Position numbers and translations under genes: made by a program. From contig CM055314.2 of assembly GCA_029255685.2 (NCBI GenBank), forward strand, positions 5,474,399 through 5,538,398: a DNA stretch of 64,000 nt. The letters run 5' to 3'. This DNA comes from Silene conica. Lineage: Eukaryota > Streptophyta > Magnoliopsida > Caryophyllales > Caryophyllaceae. Below the pieces are notes generated by a model. That model was not told the DNA's origin. It saw nothing but the letters and a program-made list of their open reading frames with translations, and made no database searches. This document shows, piece by piece, positions 10,951-23,686 of the stretch (positions within the stretch are counted from its first letter, which is position 1; every line of letters starts with the position of its first letter).

Positions 10951-13051
10951 CGGATGCCACATATATACATATTAGTTTAATTAAACTCGTGCAAAGTGGC
11001 ACAGGTGTAGATAAAATCATTTAAAATTATAACTTATAAGTTGATAGTAAAGCTAGAATGTTCACCATCCTATTTAAACTTCGTTTAGTTTAGAAAATAT
11101 CTTGAGCATTTTTGTCAATACTTTTGAATCTCACTCTATCATATGTTAACTCACTGAATTTGGCTGTTAATTACACGAATAACGGTTTTTAAGATAGCAA
11201 AATCAGCGTACTTATAATGATTATTTTTGTAACCCGTTCAAAAGCAGTAATCATGCATTACAATTAATTAATGATGTTAAAATTTAATCTGACCCAACCC
11301 TAAACCCGAATATTTGATCCATTCTATAGCAAAGTCTTGTAAATTATGACATGCAATTTGGACGATAAACGTCTCTTAATGGCTCGTTATTTCATGGTCA
11401 ATCCCCCGACACATTGAACCTAATAAACATATGTTAATATTACTAAATATTAATAACTATTCTATAAATAGTTTTCTGAAAATATTTAATTTTTTATTTA
11501 ATCGTGGGAAGATCATTTGCTCTATTTGCGGGATGTGGAAGATCTTTTGGGAAATTTCTTCTTTAATAGTCGTTATCATGGTTGAACTTTCGTCTTGTAC
11601 GGAAGTGGAGTATTCTTGTGTTTTTTCGGTGCACGTACAAGAGGGGCAAAGCCCCGAAATAGTATAGTGTTTCAAGTAATCAATAACGTAGTTGACTTTA
11701 TGGTAAATTTGGGCATTCTTTTTCTTGTTCGAGGTAAGTAATTTATTTTCACTTTTTCCACTCACTCAAAAGACTGAGATAGGTTGATCATAATCGAGCG
11801 ACTTACATAGCAAATAAAATAATCTTGCGAATTAAATATTTATATGAGATTCTAAAATTATGTTAATTTTAAAGTCGATATTGCTAATAAAATATACTTT
11901 CATATATATGTTACGATAAACATAATTTCAGTCATAGAGTTATCATTTAATTAATTTTCTTACTGCTGCATGGTACATGTAACTATGTAAGGTTATTAAA
12001 TAGTTCACATGTTTCTAAAAGGCTGTCTTTCACTAAAATAAGGGAGACATAAAATGAAAAATAGAAATTAAATAGATCTCTCCCTTTATTATATAAGAGG
12101 TCTCTAAATAACGCTATTAAGAAACAATTTCTCTATAGTTTTTGTGTCACATTCAAAACATCAAAAATAATTAATAATCGCAAATTACAAATTAGTACCA
12201 TTTATTAATGTTTTAACTGCGTAAGTGGAACTTATAAAACATGGAAAATATATAACTTTTGTGAACGAGTAGACAAATTTAGATTTTTATTTTATTTTTT
12301 TTGATAAAGTGCTACAATTTAGGTTTAAGTAATTTTTATTGATAAAATGCTATAATTTAGGAGTTATTTTAGAAAATAATAGTTTTTTCAATAGAAATGA
12401 TGAATGTGTAGTTTGGAGGAAAAAAATGTGGGGTGGTAGTTTTATTATTTTATATATAAATTTTTTTTCAAAAATTTATAAGTCATCAATACATATATGA
12501 CATTATGTATTTTAAAAATGATATTGTCTTGAACCAACGGTCAACCCGCTGCGAGTCGGGTTTTGACCTGCTGTTTACGGTTCAAAACGGGTTCGGGTAT
12601 CTTTTGGGTTCAGGTTGAATAAACCGGGTTGTTAACGGATTACTTACAGGCTGCGTTACGGTCGATTTTCGGATCGGGTCAGCTTTTAACAGGTCTAATC
12701 GTAGTGAATCCACATCATTCATAATTTTTTCTATTCATTTAAGATGAGACCCACAACAAAGTTGAATTAATTAATTAGTGAATAATCGCATATGATTATT
12801 TTCTGAATTGCGAGTCAACTTAATGATGATTTGTTCGAAAACGATGATTTTTACGTAAATGGTTATGTTTATAATTTCAATGTACATATATTAAAACATA
12901 ATGATGATTTGTACGTTATTGTTAAATTACGATTTACTAATAATATATATTACAATATTTTATTAATATATTACAATGTATTATCAATATAAAGAATTTG
13001 AGTACAAAATATTCACTTATTAGGATTACTATTTTGTAAATGTTAATTATC
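10951..13051. other. AT-rich Helitron interior, no gene seen
   Basis: No supported coding frame. Around 12518-12700 there is a GGGTTCGGGT/ACCCGCTGC-type word cluster as in the ends of small hAT elements, without visible ends. A possible Helitron-type 5' start (TCTCTCCCTTTATTATATAA) lies at 12077. Confidence 0.5.
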
Positions 13052-13300
13052 ACTAGTAGAAAAATACTTATTTGAGGCGTAAAAAATAAGGTCATTTGCG
13101 GCGTTTTTAGTGTAGCAGCAAATAAGGGGGTCGCAAATAGAAAAAGTCATTTGAGGCAAAAAAAAACCCCGCAAATAAAAGGTTATTTGAGGCGTTTTTC
13201 TAAAAAAAAACGCCGCAAATAGAAAAGGCTATTTGAGGCGTTTGTCTAAAACAAAAAAACGCCGCAAATAGGTCCTCTATTTGAGGCGTTTTTTGAAATA
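13052..13300 (+). mobile_element. CACTA-like terminal fragment with subterminal repeats
   Basis: CACTAGTAGAAAAATAC at 13052 is a typical En/Spm (CACTA) terminus. It is followed by alternating TATTTGAGGCGTTTTT and AACGCCGCAAATA motifs, the direct and inverted subterminal repeats of such elements, up to about 13290. No matching right terminus or 3-bp target duplication is seen, so it is a truncated end that adjoins the Helitron 3' end. Confidence 0.5.
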
Positions 13301-13367
13301 TAACTGTGCAATTTTGCACGGGTCGAATACTAGTGTGGGATTTATTTACCAACTTCAACTTGATCGT

Positions 13368-13867
13368 TGATGACCGGTTTTGCCGTCACTACCGGTACCA
13401 AACAAAGATTTATAAAACCCGATGATAAGTAGTATTAAAGTCGGGGTCGAACACGAAGATGGTGCGGATAATCGTCTAGTCTAGTTCTAATTTAAGTCAA
13501 AGTCGGGTAATAGGTTTTGTGAGTGATATGACTAACAATCTAAAGATAAATAAAGCAAAAGTAAAGAGATTAAATCGATGGATAAAAACAACTAAGGTGT
13601 CGGGGCTACCTAGGTAAGTCGGTAACTAAGCATATGAGAGGGGTTTAGGATCGTCTCTATGGTAGGTCTAGGGTCGTCTCTTCTTTCGAGTTGACTAACC
13701 TAAGGTCAAGTCCTATCCTAGCTTTCGCTATAAACAAGGTTAACCTAACACATAAACATGTTCATGGAAGTTATAGACCATCGTCCAAAACAAACATAGT
13801 GAAGACTCATGCCCAACCGTCGTTAAGGCATTTCGTCGAACACATAGCATACATGAAGTGAAAACCC
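13368..13867 (-). repeat. Element A 3' LTR, distal piece
   Basis: It starts TGATGACCGG and matches 43819-44318 of the other LTR at all but a few bases. It is cut at 13867 by element B; AACCC (13863-13867) is the target duplication. The second piece of this LTR is 30691-31888. Confidence 0.93.
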
Positions 13868-14456
13868 TGTTGGGTTCTAAGGTCTCATACCCTAAAATAT
13901 AGTCTTACCAATACATTACTAATTAACATTTTAATTAGGTTTTTACAAGATCTTATGCATGGTAATTATAAAGCGGAATAAAAAATCGAAAGCTCACAAT
14001 TTCGACAAGAATGGCAAGGATGATCCTCCAAGCTTAATATCCAATGTAGGATATCTCCTCCAAGATGCACCCAAGACAATCCCTTAAACCGTGACAATAC
14101 ACGAGCTAGGTGCTTAAAACGGTTTCCTTAAACTTAGTTTGTTATTCTAATCTAATTAGAATACTAAACCTAATACTATAACTATTATAATAAGATGTAT
14201 ACTATATTATCTAATAATATTTTGAGAGGATTTTATTTTCAATTTCATACTAGAAAATGAGGCTAGGTCTAAAATGAGATTATGTGAACAATTTACATAA
14301 TATATGGTGTAGTGATGGGTTACCGTGACCAAGGCATGGGAAAGGGGAGAAAAGAGCTTATTTGGCTTACCCATAAATTAGGGTGGCTCTAGGTTGATTA
14401 AAGCAAGCACCACTTTAATCATAATGTTGGGGTTATTAAAACAACACCCAACACTT
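13868..14456 (-). repeat. Element B 3' LTR, distal piece
   Basis: It begins TGTTGGGTTCTAAGG and is nearly identical to 29450-30040. Element C interrupts it after CACTT (14452-14456). The LTR resumes at 23034, after the second CACTT (23029-23033). Confidence 0.9.
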
Positions 14457-15400
14457 TGTTGGAGCTAGTGTCCTCAACAGTTAGTGCGACAACACGTATA
14501 ATTCTCTTAAAGGAACACAGGGTATACTTTGTATTTTAGCCAGTTGATTCACGTTTATCAATAACGGTTGGCTTGCTAGAAAGTTTGACGTTATTGTCAT
14601 ACAGATGACGGTAATCAACTGGTCCCTAAGAGTCACACCTAAAGGATGGAATCTGAGAGATATGATTAGATGAAAATGTAATCATATTGATACCCTATAT
14701 GACTAAACGGTTAGTCAATGTAATGATGACATAATTATTTAATACTGATTAAATAATATTAGCTAAGACGAATTAAAATGTTAATTCGTAATTAAATACA
14801 AAATGTTATATTTAATTATGTGTAATGAAATTATTTAATAAAGATTAAAATGATTTAATTAAATATAAAAGGTTATATTTAATTAGTGAATTATAAATAT
14901 AAGATATTTATAAGATAAAACATTACACAAGAGAGTTATAACCGATTCTATAAAGATAGAATTTCGGTCTGAGCAATTATTAAGTTGTTCAGTTGTTATG
15001 AAGTGTTGTAGGTAGAACCAAATACTGATTTGGGGAATCCTAGTTGATGTCTAATAGCAAGGTTGTTTGCAGTTATAAATAGGACATTCACTCTGCACTT
15101 AAAACACACGAGTTACACGACATACATACTCCCTCTCTCTAGCTTTCATCTTACACAAAATTAAAGGTAACTTTACAATTTCTAGCTCAGGAAAGGGTAT
15201 TTCTCAGGACATTTTGGGTGCAACGATTAAGAGGATATCTGTTTTGATATCTGATCTTAGGCCTTTGCAAGGATAGAAGGTTAATTCTTAATCCCAATCT
15301 TTGTATCTTGTTCTTCGTTTATGACTATAAATCGTACATTATAAATTTGTTATAATCCTGCATATAAAGAATTGGGATTATATACAGATATTTTCCCACA
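14457..15400 (+). repeat. Element C 5' LTR
   Basis: It runs TGTTGGAGCTAGTG to TTTTCCCACA. Positions 14547-14660 hold a block (GTTGGCTTGCTAG, AGTTTGACGTTATTGTCAT, CACACCTA) that has a counterpart at the same place in the otherwise different LTR of element B. It probably contains the element's promoter and poly(A) signals, which I cannot place exactly. Confidence 0.93.
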
Positions 15401-17471
15401 AGTGGTATCAGAGCCTATGGCTTACAAATTTTATTTTTGTATGATTTTCATAAATGTTTTGAGAAAATTGAAGAAAAAAAAAATTTGGCCGTGTATTTTA
15501 ATTTTAGTCGAGACAATTTTGTTCGTCGTTTTCCTTTTTGATTTATTGTTGTTGTTGTCTTAAACAGTTAAAATAACAAAATAATAAATTTGTAGATATT
15601 TTAATTTAATAAGGATTGAATTAAAACGTGAAAGGAAATCGTCTCACATGTTCTTGAATGATATAATTTGCTAAATAAATCGATCCCACTATAATCTTGA
15701 TATTCGTCTTAAAAGGTTAATTTGAATGATTAAGATTACAACTATATCTAATAAAGATTAGAATTTTGAAGGTTATTGATCTCGTATTTAGCAACCCGAC
15801 ATTAGTTATTCAAGTTCATGGGTCTATTTAAAAGAAAAAGTAAAAAAAAAATTCGAAATAGGGCTGTCCAGCGTTTTTTCTGGGTTTGCGACGTTTTGCT
15901 CTCGACGCTTTTCTGTGTTTTCAGCGTTTTTATTTCTCTTTCCTGGATTCCAGCGTTTTGAATAGCGTCGTTCTCAGTTATGGCGTTTTAAAAGTGTCGG
16001 AAAAATCTGTTATAACTTTGAGCTTTATACCCATCGTGTTTCCAGCGCTTTGCTTGCGCCGCTTTGTTTGCGGCGCTTTCTTTTGAAAGGCTGTTTTCAG
16101 CTATTTTCTCGGCTAAATCATTATACTTCATGGGCTGTTTTCTTTTAATTTTTTTTTTATACATTATAAAGATAATGTGTAATTTTTGGGTGAAAAAGTT
16201 CACTAGTTTTGATACCTAATTATTTTAAAACGGTTTAAAATAATGTTGGATTAATCATATTATACGATAATATGAATATGTTTGTTTGATTAAATTATGA
16301 GAATAAGTACGGAATTATCACATAATTTTAATCAATAAATGGTGGTTTGGGTAAATTACTCTACATAATTACGGAATTATGTCTTGAAAGATTAATTTAA
16401 TTAGTATGATGCATTATATATATTATATTGTTGAATGAATGAATGATTTTATTTACAATTTTGCAATCAGTTGTATTTTGTAATACTTAGTGTGGCCTTA
16501 GTAAATTATGTTTTCGTAATGAAGGAAGCATAATTTGTGATGTATTTTTGAGATCTCGAATCTCCCTTGTGTAATATTTTTTTTTACGTTTTTGGGAATT
16601 AGAATGTAATAATAGGATTTTATTATGTAATTCTTCAAATGTAAATAAGAAGACCAAGACAGAGATCGGATTGCTCACTCCCACTACATCACCAAGAAGG
16701 AACTTCAAGACAAGACAAGCTTCCAGGGTCCATTGCTGAATGGAGTCCAAGTTGTATTTTTGTTCTTTTTGGTAGGATAGGCCACACTAGGACTTGCTTT
16801 ATTTCCATTTTGTTTTTCATTCACATGTTTGTTTTGCATCATTTTTCCGCCTAAACCAAACCACCTGAATTGCATGAAAATTGACTCATATAGTATGTAT
16901 GCTAGTCTGTGTCGACATAAAGATGTCACACGTTTTTCCCTTAAAGTCATCACCTTAGTTTATTCATTATCGCATGCTAGATATTTGTTCACTTAAATGA
17001 ATTAAAATTAAAGATGATGGGATATTCTTCTATAACCTAAAATTGAGATTAGTCTTTTATAAGTCAAATTACTATGAATCCCTTCTTCGTCGCCAGGCAT
17101 ATAGGACCTTACTCTCCATATGACCCCTTCTACGTTGGGTAAGTAGTAATTGTTGACTTATTTTACCTCGACATCATGACCCTCGTACGATCCTGTGGTT
17201 TTGGTGGACTAAAGATAGAATTTACAGAAATTTATCGACCAAGAATTCTAAATGTAGAATTAGCCAAGAGGTTGGCTTATCAATTTACTGAAATTGAGTC
17301 TTGGGATCGTTTATATAGTTCTTGAGGAAGATCAATTATATAAATGCTAAAGTCCTCGCATTAAACTGTTTTTGCTAGACTATTTACAAAACGATGGTAT
17401 GCTTATTATGTTTTAATTTCTTCTTTACAGTGTAGAATTCACCTAAACAAAACAATAATACTGCAAATACT
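15401..17471 (+). other. Element C primer site and untranslated leader
   Basis: The primer site TGGTATCAGAGC (15403-15414) follows the LTR by two bases. The following 2 kb has no convincing reading frame; short frames at 15372-15563 and 15886-16086 look like chance. The leader is long for a copia element. Confidence 0.7.
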
Positions 17472-18366
17472 ATGGCTGGTCATAATGATGCTCCTATGCC
17501 TAGTGCCACACTAAGAAAAGAATTCTGGCTTAAGGCTTTCATGGACCACATGAATCAGTCCACGCGACTGAAAAATGATGGGTCCAACTTTGCCGACTGG
17601 GAGGCTGTATTACGGAATGCAGCTGTAGCTGATGGTAAGCTCAAGTATTTAACTGAGCCTTTACCACCTACCCCAGGCCCCACTGCTAGAGCTAACGTAC
17701 CACAAGCTTATAGTGATTTCGTTATGGAAGCAGGTGCGATAAAGAACGTACTCATTTTTGCAATGGAACCCAATTTGCAAAGACGCTTCATTTCCCATGG
17801 TGCAAATAAAATTTTCACCACGCTCACAAACGAATTCTCAAAGCACTGAGAATCGTTTCATATGAGCACACCTGTCGCTTCTTCGATGCGAAACTCCAAA
17901 ATGGCCAACCAGTTAGCCCACACATTCTCAATATGATTGAGAATGTCGAGAAATTGGAGTCCCTGAACTGCAAGATCAGTGAGAACGTAATCATTGATCG
18001 AATGCTTCATTCACTTCATGATGGTTTTTTCTTATTCAGGGCAAACTATTACATGAATGACATGAAGAAAAGTCCTCATGAGCTACACTCCCTTCTCGTA
18101 CAGACCGAGAAGGATCTTAATTTGAGTGGGAGCATGAAGCAAGACGTTTTCATGATTGCAAAGAAGGGAAAGGGTAAGGGAAAAGCTCAAACAGAGCTAA
18201 CAGTAGCTAAGCCTCCTAAATTCAAAAGGGTCGGATTTAAGAGTGGGCCTGGTGAGACAAGTAGCTCACAAGGCAAGACAAAGAGCAAGACGGTAACATT
18301 GAGTGCCACCATTGCCACAAGACTAGGCATTGGAGGCGGAACTGTCCAGTGTACCGTGAGGACATA
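17472..18366 (+). pseudogene. Element C gag, frameshifted
   Basis: Gag builds the virus-like particle and binds the element RNA. The frame opens at the ATG of 17472 and includes GSNFADWEAVLRNA, the part that resembles the gag of element B. It stops at 17847-17849 after a one-base shift near 17840 and continues in another frame from about 17850. A further shift near 18298 leads into a zinc knuckle, CHHCHKTRHWRRNC (18304-18345), of the CX2CX4HX4C type. Lys/Gly-rich residues precede the knuckle. The gag product is not intact. Confidence 0.85.
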
Positions 18367-21295
18367 AAAGCAGGTCGCGTCACTCCTGTTGGTATGTCAT
18401 CTTATATTCATATGATTGAGATTAACCATGCAAGTTTCGGAACTTGGGTACTTGATACCGGTTGTGGTTCTCATCTGTGTAATCATTTGCAGGGCCTAAA
18501 AAACATCACACCTCTCGCAAAGGGTGATGTGGACCTGCGAGTCGGGAATGGAGCAAAAGTTGCTGCTGCTTCCATGGGAACATATGTGATCCAGATACCG
18601 AGCGGATTCGAGTTATATCTGTATAATTGTTATTATGTACCCAGTTTATCTAAGAACATTATTTCAGTTTCCGTACTCGATAAAGACGGATTTTCATTCT
18701 TAATAAAGGATAATAGCTGTATTTTCTCTTTAAATGGAATGGTTTATGGTAAAGCGGTTTCCATGAATGGTATATATGTCTTAGATCAATCGACTGAAAT
18801 ATTACACATGAATAATAAGAAACTAAAGGTTGGTGACAAAGATCAAACATATCTATGGTACTGTCGTATGGGACACATAAATGAGAAACGTGTAAAGCAG
18901 CTAATACAGAATGGCGCTATATCTCCATTTGATTATGAATCATTTGGCACATGTGAATCATGTCTCATAGGCAAAATGACTCGTATTTCCTTCAAAGGTG
19001 TTGGAATGCGCGCTGCTGACCTATTAGGCCTCGTACATACAGATGTATGTGGACCTATGTCAATCACCGCACGAGACGACTATAGATATTTCATCACTTT
19101 CACGGACGATTTAAGTAGATACGGATATGTCTACTTAATGAAGCATAAAAGTGAATCCTTTGAAAATTTCAAGGAATTCCAGGCGAAGGTTGAAAACCAA
19201 CTGGATAGAAGGATTAAAGCACTACGATTAGATCGTGGTGGTGAATATCTTTCGCATGAGTTTGATCAACACCTTAAAGACTGTGGTATAGTACTACAGT
19301 TAACTCCACCTGGAACACCACAATTAAATGGTGTGTCCGAACGGAGAAATCGAACACTAGTAGATATGGTTCGATCCATGATGAGTCACACAATTGTGCC
19401 GGATTCATTATGGGGCTTTGCTCTATTATCAGATGCTCTTATACTTAACCGAAATCCGTCTAAAGCTGTTCACAAGACTCCATATGAGATATGGAAGGGA
19501 CCGTCCCTAACTTGTCATTTATTCGTGTTTGGGGCTGCGAGGCTTATGTTAAGTGGAGACACGAGGATAAGCTCGGCCCGCGATCGGTCAAGACATACTT
19601 TATTGGTTATCCAAAAGGAATGTTTGGTCATTACTTCTATTCGCCTACCGAACACCGCATTTTTGTTGCGGCTAGTGCGAAGTTCTTAGAGAAAGAATTT
19701 CTCGAGAATAAGACAAGTAATAGAACCTTCGATCTGTCGGAGATTCAAGAACCAACTACTGAGCAACCAATAGAGGAAACCGTTCCTTCATCTTCTGTTG
19801 CGGTCAGTATTCCTGAGGAACCCAGAAGGTCGGGTAGACACTCCATTCCTCCAGATAGATACATCGGTATGATCGAGGAACTTGACGGAGTTGACGTTTT
19901 TTCTCTTAGAGAGTAACGAACCCGTGACTTATAAAGGTGCCATGACCTATAAAGGTGCCATGACCTGTTCCGACTCAAAGCCATGGCTTAATGCCATGCA
20001 ATCCGAAATGGACTCCATGTATGAGAATGACGTACGGGAGTTGGTTGATTTGCCTGATAAGGTACGACCTCTTCAGTGCAAATGGCTTTATAAGATAAAG
20101 CGCTCCATCGAGGGACAACCAGACACCTATAAGGCACGACTAGTGGCAAAAGGTTTCACTCAAGTCCAAGGGTTGCACTATGATGAGATTTTTGCACCCG
20201 TAGTCATGCTGCGTTCCATTCGGATTATCTTAGTGATTGTTGCATTTCATGACTACGAAATATGGCAAATGGATGTGAAAACCGCCTTCTTAAACGATTA
20301 TTTGGAGGAGGACTTGTACATGGTATAACCCGAAGGTATCACAGATCCTAAAAATCCTAAGAAAGTGTGCAAGCTTAAGCGTTCCATTTATGGACTTAAG
20401 CAAGCATCTAGGAGTTGGAATCATCGCTTCGACCAAGTGATAAAAAAGAATGGTTTTATTCGATCAGTCGAAGAACCATGCTTATATATCAAGTCGAGTG
20501 GGAGTAAGATCGTCTTTCTGGTGTTGTATGTCGACGATATACTCTTGATCGGAAATGACATCCCTCTCTTATCTTCGGTTAAAGAACCATTTCCAGATGA
20601 AAGATCTGGGTGAGGCACAATGTATATTGGGGATCCGTATCTATAGAGATAGATCACGACAGATGTTATCACTGTGTCAGGAGTCTTATATAGATAAGAT
20701 TCTTGACAGATTCAGCATGTCCAACTCCAAAAAGGGGTTACTTCCGATGATCTCGGGGGTGCATTTGAGTAAGACTCAGGCACCTAAGACACCGAAAGAG
20801 GTCGAGCGCATGAGTCGCATTCCTTATGCGTCAGTTATAGGATCGATCATGTATGCCATAATATGCACACGTCCAGACGTGGCATATGCTTTGAGTATGA
20901 CGAGTCGGTACCAAGGCAATCCAGGTGAACCACACTGGATGGCTGTGAAAAAAATTCTTAAGTACCTACGGAGGACTAAAGATTGGATATTGACTTATGG
21001 TGGAGGCACTGAGCTTTGCGCAAACGGTTACGCAGATGCTAGCTTCCAAACGGATCGAGATGACTCGAAATCTCAGTCTGGATTCGTTTTTACTCTTAAT
21101 GGCGCTGCTGTCAGTTGGAAAAGCTCCAAGCAAAGTGTTATTGCAGATTCTACTACTGAGTAAAAGGAGATAGTGATAGACAAGATTGAGACGGATGACA
21201 ACATCGCAGATCCTCTCACTAAACCATTAAGACATGATAAACATGAAGGGCACGTTATTTCAATGGGAATTAAACGTGTTCCTGAGTTGTATTAG
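18349..21295 (+). pseudogene. Element C pol (protease, integrase, RT, RNase H), broken
   Basis: Protease is marked by LDTGCGSH at about 18450. Integrase shows HTDVCGP, LRLDRGGEY and SERRNRT, the D, D and E positions of its catalytic core, before a frameshift near 19520. RT shows QMDVKTAFLN and LYVDDILL. RNase H shows GYADASFQTD and ADSTTE. Damage: frameshifts near 19520, 19900 and 20570, an in-frame TAA at 20326-20328, and a TAA at 21161-21163. There is also a deletion, because ADSTTE is followed almost directly by the terminal NIADPLTKPL segment. An 18-bp direct repeat (ATAAAGGTGCCATGACCT) lies at about 19931-19967. Confidence 0.9.
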
Positions 21296-22080
21296 TACTT
21301 TTTGTGAATTGGATATTGTATCTATTTCATATACTATTTCTAACACCATCGATTTTGTTTTATATATTGTTTTTCATGTGGATTGTACTGACAACATTGA
21401 ACACCACAAAAGTGAACTGAATTACATTATATTTGTTTTAGTCCGTAATCGCCTACACGAGCTGATAACTCTGGAAATTATTTTGTGACGTCGATTGATG
21501 GTGGGTTCAATAAACCATAAGTCAAACCGTTGACTGATCGATCACAGATACGAGATTATAACGATAACTCGTAGGACAATTTTCGTGACGGCGCAATGGA
21601 GTCCTAAATGTTATTGAACATTCGGTGCCGGGTCGTGGAAAGGACGTCCATCGTGTTCCTTGAGTCGATTCTTTTGACTGTCGACTGTTTCTTGAGATAA
21701 AGGGCAGTTTTGGGTGACTTTGATTTCTTTCTCACTAGCTGACCGTAACTGGGGCTATGCAGATTTTTTTTTGGGTCATTTCATACTGTGCTTACATCTG
21801 CAAGATTCGAGTTGAAGGAAATATCCACCCCTCATCAGGTTTTAACATTTCTCAGGGCCACTCGAGAAGTAGTAACTGAAATGCTTGGCCAAGCTCGAAT
21901 AATGATTCGTTATCAGTTGGGTTACTCTCTAGTCGGGAAAACCACTCTTGATACAGATCGCTTGTAAAATACGACCTTTGTGAATACAGATTTGCAAATT
22001 GTTTTACATTGAGTGGGAGAAATTTAATTGGATATGAGAATCGGTTATCGCACATACACTTGTACGGACAAGTGGGAGAT
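21296..22080 (+). other. Element C 3' untranslated region and purine tract
   Basis: No supported gene. It ends in GGACAAGTGGGAGAT immediately before the 3' LTR, the primer for plus-strand synthesis in plant copia elements. Confidence 0.7.
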
Positions 22081-23028
22081 TGTTGGAGCTAGTGTCCTCA
22101 ACAGTTAGTGCGACAACACGTATAATTCTCTTAAAGGAACACAGGGTATACTTTGTATTTTAGCCAGTTGATTCACGTTTATCAATAACGGTTGGCTTGC
22201 TAGAAAGTTTGACGTTATTGTCATACAGATGACTGTAATCAACTGGTCCCTAAGAGTCACACCTAAAGGATGGAATCTGAGAGATATGATTAGATGAAAA
22301 TGTTATCATATTGATACCCTATATGACTAAACGGTTAGTCAATGTAATGATGACATAGTTATTTAATACTGATTAAATAATATTAGCTAAGACGAATTAA
22401 AATGTTAATTCGTAATTAAATATAAAATGTTATATTTAATTATGTGTAATGAAATTATTTAATAAAGATTAAAATGATTTAATTAAATATAAAAGGTTAT
22501 ATTTAATTAGTGGATTATAAATATAAGATATTTATAAGATAAAACATTACACAAGAGAGTTATAACCGATTCTATAAAGATAGAATTTCGGTCTGAGCAA
22601 TTATTAAGTTTTTCAGTTGTTATGAAGTGTTGTAGGTAGAACCAAATACTGATTTGGGGAATCCTAGTTGATGTCTAATAGCAAGGTTGTTTGCAGCTAT
22701 AAATAGGACATTCACTCTACACTTAAAACACACGAGTTACACGACATACAAACTCCCTCTCTCTCTCTAGCTTTCATCTTACACAAAATTAAAGGTAATT
22801 TTGCAATTTCTAGCTCAGGAAAGGGTATTTCTCAGGACATCTTGGGTGCAACGGTTAAGAGGATATCTGTTTTGATATCTGATCTTAGGCCTTTGCAAGG
22901 ACAGAAGGTTAATTCTTAATCCCAATCTTTGTATCTTGTTCTTCTTTTATGACTATAATTCGTACATTATAAATTTGTTATAATCCTGCATATAAAGAAT
23001 TGGGATTATATACAGATATTTTCCCACA
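22081..23028 (+). repeat. Element C 3' LTR
   Basis: It matches 14457-15400 with scattered substitutions and an extra TCTC in the CTCTCTCT run near 22757. It ends TTTTCCCACA, followed by the target duplication CACTT. Confidence 0.93.
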
Positions 23029-23033
23029 CACTT

Positions 23034-23686
23034 CTCCAAATCCCCACACAAAACCGACAACCCCCTTCATAAAATGGACTTCCATTTTATCAAATGTCAT
23101 TTTGTACAATTTGTATAATGATATGTGACATATAAAATGTCACAATAATAAGAAACAATTTTTCTTAATTTAAAATGCATATTTATCAAATAAATATCAT
23201 TTATAAATTAAATAAATCACTTTTAACAAATTGACTAGTAATTCATAATTACTATAAGATGGTCATTTTAATAATCGTCAACACGATTTACAACACTTGT
23301 AATAATATACAACCCGATTAATTCTAATTACGACATTTCATAAATATCGTTTAATGTTTGATAATTGACATGTTCAATTTCAAACATAAATCTTATAATA
23401 AGATTTAACCTCTGATTTCTCGATATACGAGTTTAAGGAATATGATCAACTCGTATAAACATACATTTGATCAGTTTATCAATTAAGGGAATTGTCCTGT
23501 AGGTGTGACCTAAAGGGATCAACTGACCACCACCGTCATACGGCAGTAATGTCAAACTCTAGCTAGCTAATCATTACTGATTAATGTTGGTCAGTTGACT
23601 ATATAATTTTGTATCATCCCTTGCGCATTCTCGTCATGAGATTTAATTATGTGATCGCACTATTGTTGAGGACATATATCCCAACA
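23034..23686 (-). repeat. Element B 3' LTR, proximal piece
   Basis: It continues the LTR cut at 14456 and matches 30036-30690. It ends TATATCCCAACA and is followed by the purine tract of element B. Confidence 0.9.

Larger units (their letters stand above)
8517..13333 (+). mobile_element. Nonautonomous Helitron in the TSR1 5' flank
   Basis: The 3' end is classical: a 14-bp palindrome GTGCAATTTTGCAC (13306-13319), GGGTCGAATA, then CTAG followed by T. The same end occurs on the Helitron finishing at 47701. The 5' end is placed at TC (8517) after A because copy 2 (48270-48300) joins GCTGGAGAA to GGGTTTATTCACCAAC, which matches 8508-8516 joined to 13334-13350. No Rep/helicase frame is present. 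An alternative 5' end, TCTCTCCCTTTATT at 12077, would give a shorter Helitron. A shared TTATTTAC (8519, 13342) could instead be a target duplication of another element, so the left border is less sure than the right. Confidence 0.55.
14457..23028 (+). mobile_element. Element C: Ty1/copia retrotransposon, full-length but broken
   Basis: The LTRs, 14457-15400 (944 bp) and 22081-23028 (948 bp), run TGTTGGAGCT to CCCACA and differ at about 17 positions by eye, under 2 percent. The target duplication is CACTT (14452-14456, 23029-23033). The initiator tRNA-Met-type primer site TGGTATCAGAGC is at 15403-15414 and a purine tract GGACAAGTGGGAGAT abuts the 3' LTR. The order gag, protease, integrase, RT, RNase H marks copia. 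Several frameshifts, a stop and a deletion inactivate it. It is the youngest layer of the nest. Confidence 0.93.

Noticed and set aside
13052-13335. Complete mini-CACTA element with CACTAGTA at both ends
   Set aside because: The 3-bp flanks do not match (TAT and TGG), and the right end has the hairpin-plus-CTAG structure of a Helitron shared with 47674-47701.
8519-13349. TTATTTAC at 8519 and 13342 as an 8-bp target duplication of a different element
   Set aside because: No inverted ends adjoin it, and copy 2 aligns further left into 13334-13341, which favours the Helitron junction. It is kept as a weaker alternative.
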